Shown: positions 8,473 to 15,750 of the stretch, piece after piece
How positions within the stretch are numbered: position 1 is the stretch's first letter
Layout: each line of letters opens with the position of its first letter
Source of the DNA: JACVRX01 sp963831385
Lineage (GTDB): Bacteria; Actinomycetota; Actinomycetes; Jiangellales; Jiangellaceae
NCBI GenBank assembly: GCA_963831385.1
Contig: CAWHPW010000011.1
Coordinates: 248,001 to 312,000, forward strand
DNA length: 64,000 nt
Direction: 5' to 3'
The notes under the pieces: model-generated
What the model saw: the letters and a program-made list of their open reading frames with translations, nothing else
The model's database searches: none
What the model was told of the DNA's origin: nothing
Position numbers and translations under genes: made by a program

Positions 8473-9866
8473 GTCTGCTCGAACAACCGCTCGCGCTCGT
8501 AGCAGGTGACGACCTGGTCGAACAGCCGCTGCTCTGTTCGGGCGTAGTTGAGGTAGTGGTCGACGACCTCGTCGCCGAACGCAGCCCGGGCCAGCGCCGA
8601 CTTCTCCAGTGCGTCGACTGCTTCGCGCAGCGTCGCCGGCACTCTGGGCAGCGACCGGTCCGCGTATGCGTTGCCTTCGAACACCGACGGCGGCGCAAGC
8701 TCGTCTTCGATTCCACCCAGCCCGGCGGCGATGATCGCAGCGAATGCGAGGTAGGGGTTGGCGTCCGCCCCAGGGATCCGGCACTCCACCCGCAGACCGT
8801 CGCCCTGCCCGACCAGCCGGAATCCGCAGGTCCGGTTGTCGCGACCGACGGCCATCGTCGTGGGCGCCCAGCTCTCGCTGGCGAACCTCTTGTAGGAGTT
8901 CACGTTGGGGGCGATGAAGACGGTGAGGTCCCGAAGCCCAGCGGTGAGCCCACCGAGATAGCGACCGAACACCTCGCTGGGCTCACCGCCGTCCCCCGCC
9001 GGGAAGAGGCTGTGGCTGCCGTCCGGGGACCACAGGCTGGAGTGAATGTGGCATGAGCTGCCGATCCAGTCGTGCGCCGGCTTGGCCATGAAGGTCACGG
9101 CCTTGCCCTGCTGGTGTGCGATCTCCTTGGCGCCGTTCTTGTAGATGACGTGCCGGTCGGCCATCGTCACCGCGTCGGCGAACCGGAAGTTCAGCTCGTG
9201 CTGACCATGCCACGCCTCGCCCTTGGAGAACTCCACCGGCAGCCCGGCGCCCTTCATTCCACGCCGGAGAGCGCCGACGTAGGACTCATCCATCGTCGTG
9301 GCGAGTACGTGGTAGTCGAGGATGTACGGGATGGACGGTGTCAGCTCGCGGTAGTGCTTGGCCCGGGCTCCGTCGTAGGAGTCCTGGAACAGGTAGAACT
9401 CGAGCTCGGACCCGATCATCGGCTCAAAGCCGAGGTTGCGGGCACGGTCGACCTGCCGCTGGAGGACCTGACGCGGCGACGCGGGCACCGGCGACCCGTC
9501 CCTGAACGCCACGTCGCATAGCACGAGAGCAGTCCGGTCGAGCCACGGGATACGGCGCAGCGTCTGCAGGTCAGGCAGCAGATGCACGTCGCCGTATCCC
9601 TCGTCCCAGTTCGCCATCTCGTACCCGGCGACGGGATCCATCTCCATGTCCAAGGCGAGCAGGTAGTCGCACGCCTCGATGCCGTGTCCGAGAACCTCGT
9701 CGCAGAAGAACTCCCCGTCCACCCGCTTGCCCATCAACCGACCCTGCATGTCGGTGAAGCAGGTCAGCACCGTGTCGATGTCACCGGAGGCGACACCGAC
9801 CCGAAGGGCCTCACCGTCCAGCATGCCCTTCGGCGTCTGACCGGCAGGCGGACTGGACTCGGCCAT
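8469..9866 (-). CDS. glnA4: Glutamine-synthetase-like gamma-glutamyl ligase (GlnA4-like, probable gamma-glutamylethanolamide synthetase)
   Basis: The 465-residue ATP-dependent ligase of the type I glutamine synthetase fold has GSELEFYLFQ (metal-binding Glu residues), the lysine loop MAKPAHDW, GSSCHIHSSL (ammonia/ATP site His region), NSYKRF, and RVECRIPGADANPY near the C-terminus. It departs from true GlnA: the central HIH segment reads GSSCHIHSS rather than GSGMHIHQS, and the C-terminal adenylylation loop is absent. Streptomyces coelicolor GlnA4 is characterised as a gamma-glutamylethanolamide synthetase, and M. tuberculosis glnA4 (Rv2860c) heads the same gene order. The adjacent ethanolamine-type permease supports that substrate here. 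A polyamine (PuuA-like) role is the main alternative. Confidence 0.85.
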   Translation of the reverse strand: MAESSPPAGQTPKGMLDGEALRVGVASGDIDTVLTCFTDMQGRLMGKRVDGEFFCDEVLGHGIEACDYLLALDMEMDPVAGYEMANWDEGYGDVHLLPDLQTLRRIPWLDRTALVLCDVAFRDGSPVPASPRQVLQRQVDRARNLGFEPMIGSELEFYLFQDSYDGARAKHYRELTPSIPYILDYHVLATTMDESYVGALRRGMKGAGLPVEFSKGEAWHGQHELNFRFADAVTMADRHVIYKNGAKEIAHQQGKAVTFMAKPAHDWIGSSCHIHSSLWSPDGSHSLFPAGDGGEPSEVFGRYLGGLTAGLRDLTVFIAPNVNSYKRFASESWAPTTMAVGRDNRTCGFRLVGQGDGLRVECRIPGADANPYLAFAAIIAAGLGGIEDELAPPSVFEGNAYADRSLPRVPATLREAVDALEKSALARAAFGDEVVDHYLNYARTEQRLFDQVVTCYERERLFEQT

Positions 9867-11392
9867 CACGGCCCGGCCGGCTCCCGGTCCGTGGCCGGGC
9901 CAACGACATCCGCCACGCGGGTGGTGCCGTATCCCTCGGTCTCTGGGTCGCCGTGTTCCCCACGAGTCATGGCGAACTCCTCCTCCGGCGAGAGCACCAA
10001 CCGATGTCGGCCCACGATGGCAAAGTACGCGATCGCGGCGAGGAACCAGATGGCGACGCCCACAACCCCCGGTCGGTAGTCGGCGTTGAAGAACAGCGAG
10101 ATCAGCGAGATGGCAGCGATCACCGCGGCGACCATGGCTCCTGCGGTCCCGAGCGGGCTGCGGTACGGCCGCTGGATGTTGGGCTTGTTCCGCCGGAGCA
10201 GGACGAAGGACACCATCTGCATGAAGTAGGAGATCACGGCGCCGAAGACCGCCATCGTCAGCAAGGCTGCTCCGACACTGCCGCCGCCGTATTCGTACAG
10301 AATCCAAGCCAGGATGTAGCCGATCACGGCGCCGAACAGCAGCGCGACGTAGGGGGTCTTCCGGGTGCCGTGGGTGACCGACAGCCAGTGTGGGAAGTAC
10401 CCGGCCCTTGACAGCGAGTAGATGTTCCGGCCGTACGCGTAGATGATCGTGTGGAAGCTTGCCACCAGGCCGGTCACTGCGACCAGCGCCAAGAGCGAGG
10501 CTGCAGTGCCCGAGCCGAAGATGGTCTGGAAGCCCAGGAACAGCGGCTCGGCGGACGCAGCGACTTCGGCAGAGCCCGGCGCGATCCCGGCACTGAGGAA
10601 CAACGTGAGGAACCCGGCGACGATCAGCGTGAACAGGCCGTAGATCGTGCCGCGCGGGATGTCGCGCTTCGGGTCGTGCGACTCCTCCGCCGCCAGCGGC
10701 AGCTCCTCGATGGCGAGGTAGAACCAGATGGCAAACGGGATGGCGAAGAAGACGCCGCCGATCCCCTCCGGGAACCAGCCGCCGCCAGCGTCGATCGCGT
10801 AGGTCTGGAAGTCCAACTTGGTGAGGGCACCGATCCAGAACACAGCGAGGACGGCCAGCGCGGCGATGCAGATGAACACGGAGAACCGGAACGTCGCGGC
10901 GACGCCGATCACGTTCAGACCGACGAAGACCGCGTAGAAGATCAACCACCAGATCGGCTGGGAGACGTCCCAGCCGAACAGATCGTTGACGATGCTGCCC
11001 ATGTAGCCGCCGATGCCGACGACGATGACGGCGGGCGTGACGATGTACTCGATGCTCTCCGCGACGCCGGTGATGAACCCGCCCCACGGACCCATTGCGG
11101 TACGGCCGAACGAGTACGCGCCGCCGGTGTGCGGCATCGCTGGCGACATCTCCGCGATCGAGTAGCACAAGCCGAGGTACATCACCGTGATGACGACCGT
11201 GGCGACCAGCAGACCACCGAAGCCGAACTCCAGCCCGAAGTTCCAGCCGAAGAAGTCGCCGGAGATGACCGCCGCGACGCCGAGCGCCCACAGCGACCAC
11301 ACGCCGGCATGCCGGCTGAGACCCCGCTTGTCGAAGTACCCCTCGTCGACCTCGCGATAGGTGATTCTGCGCTGTGTGCCCCTGTCGGCCAT
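9866..11392 (-). CDS. Ethanolamine permease-like APC transporter
   Basis: This 508-residue membrane transporter of the amino acid-polyamine-organocation superfamily has about 12 hydrophobic segments. The first is preceded by YFDKRGLSRHAGVWSLW and contains VISGDFFGWNFGLEFG, the recognisable signature of the EAT (ethanolamine transporter) family. PHTGGAYSFGR lies between helices 2 and 3, and EELPLAAEESHDPKRDIPRG after helix 6 is a conserved loop. The ATG at 11392 has GGGAG 7 bases upstream. The stop TGA shares a base with the ligase ATG (TGATG). It is the first gene of the operon, which fits substrate uptake coupled to immediate gamma-glutamylation by the next gene. Confidence 0.88.
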   Translation of the reverse strand: MADRGTQRRITYREVDEGYFDKRGLSRHAGVWSLWALGVAAVISGDFFGWNFGLEFGFGGLLVATVVITVMYLGLCYSIAEMSPAMPHTGGAYSFGRTAMGPWGGFITGVAESIEYIVTPAVIVVGIGGYMGSIVNDLFGWDVSQPIWWLIFYAVFVGLNVIGVAATFRFSVFICIAALAVLAVFWIGALTKLDFQTYAIDAGGGWFPEGIGGVFFAIPFAIWFYLAIEELPLAAEESHDPKRDIPRGTIYGLFTLIVAGFLTLFLSAGIAPGSAEVAASAEPLFLGFQTIFGSGTAASLLALVAVTGLVASFHTIIYAYGRNIYSLSRAGYFPHWLSVTHGTRKTPYVALLFGAVIGYILAWILYEYGGGSVGAALLTMAVFGAVISYFMQMVSFVLLRRNKPNIQRPYRSPLGTAGAMVAAVIAAISLISLFFNADYRPGVVGVAIWFLAAIAYFAIVGRHRLVLSPEEEFAMTRGEHGDPETEGYGTTRVADVVGPATDREPAGP

Positions 11393-11437
11393 GCGAGTCT
11401 CCCGGTCCCGATCGGCGACGCGCCGAAGCTGATCCGG

Positions 11438-11466
11438 AAGCTAGACCCCAGTCGTTAATGGGTCAA
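11438..11466 (-). promoter_or_regulatory. Candidate sigma-70 type promoter of the ethanolamine-type operon
   Basis: On the minus strand TTGACC (11466-11461) is separated by exactly 17 bases from TAGCTT (11443-11438), a good housekeeping-type -35/-10 pair, about 45 bases before the permease ATG. Within the spacer, GACCCA and TGGGGTC form an imperfect inverted repeat that could be an operator for the FadR-type regulator encoded in the operon. The promoter match is seen directly; the operator role is inference. Confidence 0.5.
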
Positions 11467-11540
11467 GGTCTTGCCATAACCATTTAGGCCGGCACCAGTG
11501 ACCCGATAATCGCGCCTCCGTCGGAGCTCAGGGCACCCGC

Positions 11541-11666
11541 TCAGCCGCCGGTTGGCGCCGGCTGAGCGTCACCGCCCGGAATCGGTTCGGGCGTTGGCGA
11601 CGGGGACGTCGGCTCTGGCGTGGGAGGTGGCGTCGTCGCTTCCGTCGGCGTCGGCGTCGGCGTCGA
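11541..11666 (-). other. Out-of-frame continuation of the sigma-linked membrane protein tail
   Basis: Downstream of base 11666 the shifted minus-strand frame reads a long Pro/Thr/Glu-rich tail (TPTPTPTEATTPPPTPEPT and on, ending GGDAQPAPTGG before TGA at 11541). That composition continues the Pro-Thr linker of the upstream gene, whereas the annotated frame turns into an Asp/Ala/Arg sequence of different character. The break lies in a CCGACG repeat tract interrupted by one extra base (A on the plus strand at 11666). This looks like a one-base insertion, either real or a sequencing or assembly error in a simple repeat. Confidence 0.5.
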
Positions 11667-12276
11667 GCGTCGGACTGGGCGTCGGAGTCGGGCTGGCCGT
11701 GCCGCCCGGTTGGGGCACGACGGCGGCCTCGGGTGTCGGGGATTTCGTCGGTGTCGGAGTGGCGAGAGTGCCTGACACCAGCGCAGTCTTCGGTGGGTCG
11801 CCGGGTTCGCCTGCCCGCCCGCTGAACTTCGTCTCGCCGGTCGGATTCGCCTGTTCGGGCTCGGCGATGAGGTCCACCGGCGGGACGAACGCCACGGCGG
11901 TCTGGACACTGGCCAGCACCGTCTCGGGATACTCAATGGCCGCGGCGGCCACGCCGGTGAGGCCCGTCAGACCAACGGCGAACCCGGCGGCGAGCTTGAT
12001 CCGCAGACTCGTGCCGGCCAGCCACGCCGACGCTGCTTGCCAGCCGGTCGAGCGCTGTTCCTGACGGGGGTCGAAACCTCCAGCGGCCATGAACGCACTG
12101 AGCTCGGCGCTGGGTCGAACCGGCTGCCGTGCCGTCTCCCGGAGCACGCCGATGGCGCTGGCCAAGGGCTCCAGCTCGGGCGGGACCTGCCGTCCGTCGA
12201 AGATGGCTTCGGCGGCGGCGTCGTCGAGCAGGCGTTGAGTAGGCATCTCGCCTATGTCATCGCCCCAGTGCCTCAC
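11569..12276 (-). CDS. Single-pass membrane protein coupled to an ECF sigma factor (possible anti-sigma factor)
   Basis: The 235-residue product has a cytosolic N-terminal part of about 80 residues (PTQRLLDDAAAEAIFDGRQV; RPSAELSAFMAAGG), one hydrophobic helix (LAAGFAVGLTGLTGVAAAAI, about residues 95-115) and an extracytoplasmic Pro/Thr/Ser-rich tail. This is the architecture of actinobacterial proteins encoded beside sigma factors, but I see no HxxxCxxC zinc anti-sigma motif, so the anti-sigma role is an inference from position. The GTG at 12276 overlaps the sigma stop as GTGA. The tail probably continued in another frame to 11541; see the separate entry. Confidence 0.7.
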   Translation of the reverse strand: MRHWGDDIGEMPTQRLLDDAAAEAIFDGRQVPPELEPLASAIGVLRETARQPVRPSAELSAFMAAGGFDPRQEQRSTGWQAASAWLAGTSLRIKLAAGFAVGLTGLTGVAAAAIEYPETVLASVQTAVAFVPPVDLIAEPEQANPTGETKFSGRAGEPGDPPKTALVSGTLATPTPTKSPTPEAAVVPQPGGTASPTPTPSPTLDADADADGSDDATSHARADVPVANARTDSGR

Positions 12277-12827
12277 AGGGTTACGCCTTCCTTCTCCAAT
12301 TGCTGACGAAGCGCGCTCAAGGCTCTGCGCTGGAGGGCCTTGACGGCACCCGGCGACTTGTCGACGATCGCCGCGACCTGGTCGACCGTCATATCCCCGA
12401 CGACCCGAAGAACGAGCACATCTCGCTGGTCCGCGGACAGCCCGGCGCACCACTCGACGACTCGCTGGCTGCCCAGCACGTCGAAGGCGTCGGACTCGAC
12501 ATCACCACCGGTCAGTTCCAAATCGGCGAGGTCTCCTGCCGGTGACCAGCGACGGCGAGCAAGTCGTCGCCGTTCGTCGACCAGCCGGCGATGAGCGATG
12601 GTGAAGACCCACGAGCGGAACTGGGTCTCCGAACCTTCGAACGAATCGATTCCGGTGAAGACACCGAGAAACACGTCGCTGGTGAGATCCTCCGGTTCAG
12701 CCGCGCCCTGCACCCGCAGGTAGCCGGCGACGACCGGCGCGAGATCGCCGTAGAGGCGTTCGAACGCCCACGGCGCGCCGACGCGCGCCGCGTGCAGAAC
12801 GTTCGGGAAGCCGTCGCCGATCGGCAG
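12273..12827 (-). CDS. ECF-type RNA polymerase sigma factor with probable CTG start
   Basis: The 184-residue sigma-70 family factor has region 2 at about residues 15-85 (WAFERLYGDLAPVVAGYLR, EPEDLTSDVFLGVF, FRSWVFTIAHRRLVDERRR) and region 4 at about residues 125-180 (LSADQRDVLVLRVVGDMT, VDQVAAIVDKSPGAVKALQ, RRALSALRQQL). A GTG at 12713 would remove half of region 2, so the true start is further upstream. The only suitable place is CTG at 12827, 7 bases after an excellent AAGGAGG ribosome-binding site; no ATG, GTG or TTG lies in frame between there and region 2. Region 4 is followed directly by the overlapping membrane-protein gene. Confidence 0.85.
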   Translation of the reverse strand: MPIGDGFPNVLHAARVGAPWAFERLYGDLAPVVAGYLRVQGAAEPEDLTSDVFLGVFTGIDSFEGSETQFRSWVFTIAHRRLVDERRRLARRRWSPAGDLADLELTGGDVESDAFDVLGSQRVVEWCAGLSADQRDVLVLRVVGDMTVDQVAAIVDKSPGAVKALQRRALSALRQQLEKEGVTL

Positions 12828-13168
12828 TCCGGGGCCTCCTTCGACTCGAAGAGTAATCGTCCAGGGCAGCCGAAAGGATACCGCCCAAATCTGCCGAATT
12901 TTCCGTGCGGTTTTCAGGCAGCGGTGTGATCGACCTACGGCCGCTGGCTGCGCAAGGCTAGCTCATCCCCGCGGCGAGCGGAACCGGATCGAAACACTGC
13001 GACACCTCCGGCAACGCCCGCGAACGGGACGGCCGCACGGCGACAGGGGGGCCCGCCGTGCGGCCGAATTATTTGTGCGTCCGCACTTCTTCCGCCAGGC
13101 ATCCTGTACCCGTTCAGCACGGCTTCAGCTCGACGGCCCAGGATGGGCTCGAGGACGGTGGGTGCCGG
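12828..13168. other. Intergenic region between divergent sigma factor and response regulator genes
   Basis: This gap of 341 bases has no coding frame I trust. It must contain the promoters of both divergent units. The AAGGAGG ribosome-binding site of the sigma gene lies at 12835-12841 on the minus strand. An AT-richer stretch around 12880-12915 and another around 13065-13085 are the likely promoter zones, but I cannot assign clean -35/-10 boxes. Confidence 0.5.
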
Positions 13169-13846
13169 ATGCGGATCCTGGTGATCGACGACGAGGAGCG
13201 GCTCGTCGCCGGCCTACGGACCGGCCTCGAGGCCGAGGGCTTCGCGGTCGATGTCGCCCTCGACGGCGTCGACGGACTGTGGCTGGCCCGCGAGCAGCCA
13301 CACGACGCGATCATCTTGGACATCATGCTGCCGGGACTCAACGGCTACCGGGTCTGCCAGCAGTTGCGTCAAGACGGCATCTGGACGCCAATCCTCATGC
13401 TGACCGCGAAGGACGGCGACTGGGACCAGGTCGAGGCGCTGGACACCGGTGCAGACGACTATCTGACCAAGCCGTTCTCGAACGCGGTGCTGGTGGCGCG
13501 TCTTCGGGCCTTGTTGAGGCGTGGAGCGCGTGAGCGGCCGACGATCCTGACCGCAGGTGACCTACGGCTCGACCCGGCCGCCCGTCGGGCGTGGCGAGGC
13601 GAGGCCGAGGTCGCACTCACGGCACGGGAGATGTCGCTGTTGGAGTTCCTGCTGCGTCGGCGCGGCGAGGTCGTTTCCAAACGCGAGATCCTGGCACACG
13701 TGTGGGACTTCGATTTCGACGGCGACCCCAACATCGTCGAGGTCTACATCGCTCATCTCCGGCGCAAGCTCGACCGGCCGTTCGGCCGGCACGCGATCGA
13801 GACGCTTCGAGGAGCGGGATATCGGTTGGCCGCGGATGGCGGCTGA
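13169..13846 (+). CDS. OmpR/PhoB-family response regulator
   Basis: This 225-residue two-component regulator begins with a receiver domain (residues 1-118): the acidic pair in VIDDEE, phospho-acceptor Asp in IILDIMLPG at about residue 51, Thr in MLTAKDG, and Lys in YLTKPF. A C-terminal winged helix (residues about 128-225) follows with VALTAREMSLLEFLLRRRGE, and VWDFDFDGDPNIVEVYIAHL then LRRKL. The ATG at 13169 gives the standard N-terminus MRILVIDDEE. The kinase gene overlaps it by 11 bases, so the pair is co-translated. The inducing signal and target genes are unknown. Confidence 0.93.
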   Translation: MRILVIDDEERLVAGLRTGLEAEGFAVDVALDGVDGLWLAREQPHDAIILDIMLPGLNGYRVCQQLRQDGIWTPILMLTAKDGDWDQVEALDTGADDYLTKPFSNAVLVARLRALLRRGARERPTILTAGDLRLDPAARRAWRGEAEVALTAREMSLLEFLLRRRGEVVSKREILAHVWDFDFDGDPNIVEVYIAHLRRKLDRPFGRHAIETLRGAGYRLAADGG

Positions 13847-15236
13847 CGGACGCAGTGGACTCCTTCACCAGGCACGCTCCTGGAGCGCCACCGTCAGGGC
13901 GCGGACGACCGCCGCTGCCGTGCTGGTCGTCGCGGTTGTCCTGGTTCTCGGCGCTGTGGCACTGGTGCTGTCCTTGCGCGGGGTCCTGACCCGGGAGGTG
14001 CACGCAGCCGCCGAACAACAGACCGCAGACGTGGTCAGGCAGCTCGAGTCGGGTGCCGCTCCGGCGGAGGTCGTGGCGGGCGGCAGCGAGGAGGCGTTCA
14101 GCCAGCTTCTCGACGCGGATGGCCGCGTCTTGGCCGCCGACGACATCGTGGTCGGCGAGCCACCTGTTGCGGTCCTCGAGCCGGGCGAGACGGGGCGGGC
14201 GTCGGTTGCTTTCGACGACGACGACTTCCTGGTGGCTGCCGCCGATGCGCACACGGCCGACGGTGAGGTGATCGTGCTGGCGGCTCGCAGCCTTGATCGC
14301 ATCGGGGAATCGACCAGCGCTCTCACCGGCTTGCTGGCAGTGGGGGTGCCGCTCGTCCTACTCGTGCTGGGCGCGGTGACCTGGCGAATCGTGGGACGCG
14401 CGCTTGCGCCGGTCGAGGCGGTCCGCAGCGAAGTGGACGAGATTTCAGCCGCCGAACTCCACCGCCGAGTGCCAGAGCCCGAGCAAGCCGATGAGATCGC
14501 CCGGTTGGCCGCGACGATGAATCGCATGCTCGACCGGCTCGAACGCGCGCAGAATCAGCAGCGTCGATTCGTGTCCGACGCGTCGCACGAGTTGCGATCG
14601 CCGATCACGGTGATTCGTCAGCACGCCGAGGTGGCGCTCGCGCATCCCGACCGGATTTCGCCGAGGGACCTCGCCACCACCGTCCGGGCGGAAAGCATGC
14701 GCCTTCAGCTGCTCGTGGATGATCTCTTGCTCCTGGCCCGTGCCGACGAAGGCACCTTGGCCCTGCAACCCCGGCCGATGGATCTGGATGACGTCGTGTT
14801 CGACGAGGCGAAGCGACTTCGATCGATGACTGACTTGCACATCGACACCGCCGACATCTCGGCAGGCCGCATCGACGCCGATCCCGCTGCGATTCGTCGG
14901 GTGTTGCGAAATCTCACCGACAACGCGGCGCGCCACGCTCGCGGAACGGTGGCCCTGCACCTGGCTGAGGACAACGGACAGGTCGTGCTGGACGTGGACG
15001 ACGACGGGCCGGGCATCGCGACCCGCGATCGTGCTCGGGTCCTGGATCGGTTCGTGCGTCTTGACGATGCCAGGACAAGGGATACCGGTGGCGCCGGGCT
15101 CGGGCTCGCGATCGCCGCGGAACTCGTCGCCGCCCACGGTGGCGTGATCACCATCGATGCCAGTCCGACTGGTGGCGCCCGGGTGCGGCTTCGCTTCCCG
15201 GTCGCAGACGACGTGCGAGGCGGCGGACCACCGTGA
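13836..15236 (+). CDS. Sensor histidine kinase, partner of the adjacent OmpR-type regulator
   Basis: This membrane kinase has 466 residues: helix 1 at about 25-47, an extracytoplasmic sensor region of about 110 residues with a run of five acidic residues (FDDDDFLVAAADAH), helix 2 at about 165-190, HAMP (RALAPVEAVRSEVDEIS), HisKA with the phospho-His in FVSDASHELRSPITVIRQ, and HATPase with N box NLTDNAARHA, G1 box DDGPGIA and G2 box GAGLGLAIA. All catalytic motifs are intact. ATG at 13836 lies inside the regulator's last codons. The sensor region has no recognisable ligand domain. Confidence 0.93.
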   Translation: MAADGRSGLLHQARSWSATVRARTTAAAVLVVAVVLVLGAVALVLSLRGVLTREVHAAAEQQTADVVRQLESGAAPAEVVAGGSEEAFSQLLDADGRVLAADDIVVGEPPVAVLEPGETGRASVAFDDDDFLVAAADAHTADGEVIVLAARSLDRIGESTSALTGLLAVGVPLVLLVLGAVTWRIVGRALAPVEAVRSEVDEISAAELHRRVPEPEQADEIARLAATMNRMLDRLERAQNQQRRFVSDASHELRSPITVIRQHAEVALAHPDRISPRDLATTVRAESMRLQLLVDDLLLLARADEGTLALQPRPMDLDDVVFDEAKRLRSMTDLHIDTADISAGRIDADPAAIRRVLRNLTDNAARHARGTVALHLAEDNGQVVLDVDDDGPGIATRDRARVLDRFVRLDDARTRDTGGAGLGLAIAAELVAAHGGVITIDASPTGGARVRLRFPVADDVRGGGPP

Positions 15237-15257
15237 ACGAGGAGTACGTTGTGGATC

Positions 15258-15662
15258 ATGCCCGATGTGGTCAGTGAGCCGTTCCAGGTCGGTCAATCCA
15301 TCGGATCCGGAGTCGAGCTACCGGATGGGCGCGAGTCGGTCTCTGACTCGTTCTCTGTTCCAGCGGCAAAACGGCTCGTCGTCCAGCACATCTCCGGGCG
15401 GATCACCTTGCCGCAGGGCCAGTCGCCTCGGCTGGTCTCCCTATTCGCCACTGTCGGCTCCGAGCGGCAGGCCCACGTCCTGCCGTTCCAACGTCTTGTC
15501 GTGGCGCCGTTCGGTGTCATCTGGTTCTTCGGCGGCCCGATCACCATGTACGCCGAGAGTCCCGGTCCTGTGCTCGTCAGCGTCGTCCGCAACAACGCCA
15601 CCGGAGCCGGCTTCTTCAACTGGGCGCTGACCGGTTATCTCGTCGACGAACAAGGCCCGTGA
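15258..15662 (+). CDS. Hypothetical protein, beta-rich
   Basis: The 134-residue protein matches no family I recognise. It alternates hydrophobic and polar residues in a beta-sandwich-like way (RLVVQHISGRITLPQGQSP; GPVLVSVVRNNATGAGFF) and has no signal peptide or membrane helix. Start choice: ATG at 15258 follows GAGGAG at 15239-15244 with a long spacer; TTG at 15249 would add three residues and fits the ribosome-binding site better. It lies 21 bases after the histidine kinase gene on the same strand and may be co-transcribed with it. Confidence 0.6.
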   Translation: MPDVVSEPFQVGQSIGSGVELPDGRESVSDSFSVPAAKRLVVQHISGRITLPQGQSPRLVSLFATVGSERQAHVLPFQRLVVAPFGVIWFFGGPITMYAESPGPVLVSVVRNNATGAGFFNWALTGYLVDEQGP

Positions 15663-15750
15663 TCGACCTCAGCCCACCGAGTCGCTCACAGAGACGTCTA
15701 GTTCACGAGATACTGAAGATCTCGCAGCCGGCCGGCCCCCGGGATGTCAG

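Noticed and set aside
7681..9866. Assignment of the cluster as a polyamine (PuuABCD) pathway.
   Set aside because: There is no PuuB-type amine oxidase, the permease has the ethanolamine family signature, and an alcohol dehydrogenase is present. Kept only as an alternative.
8469..11300. Long upstream extension of the ligase frame through the permease gene (943 codons).
   Set aside because: Only the part from ATG 9866 is glutamine-synthetase-like; the rest is the permease read in the wrong frame.
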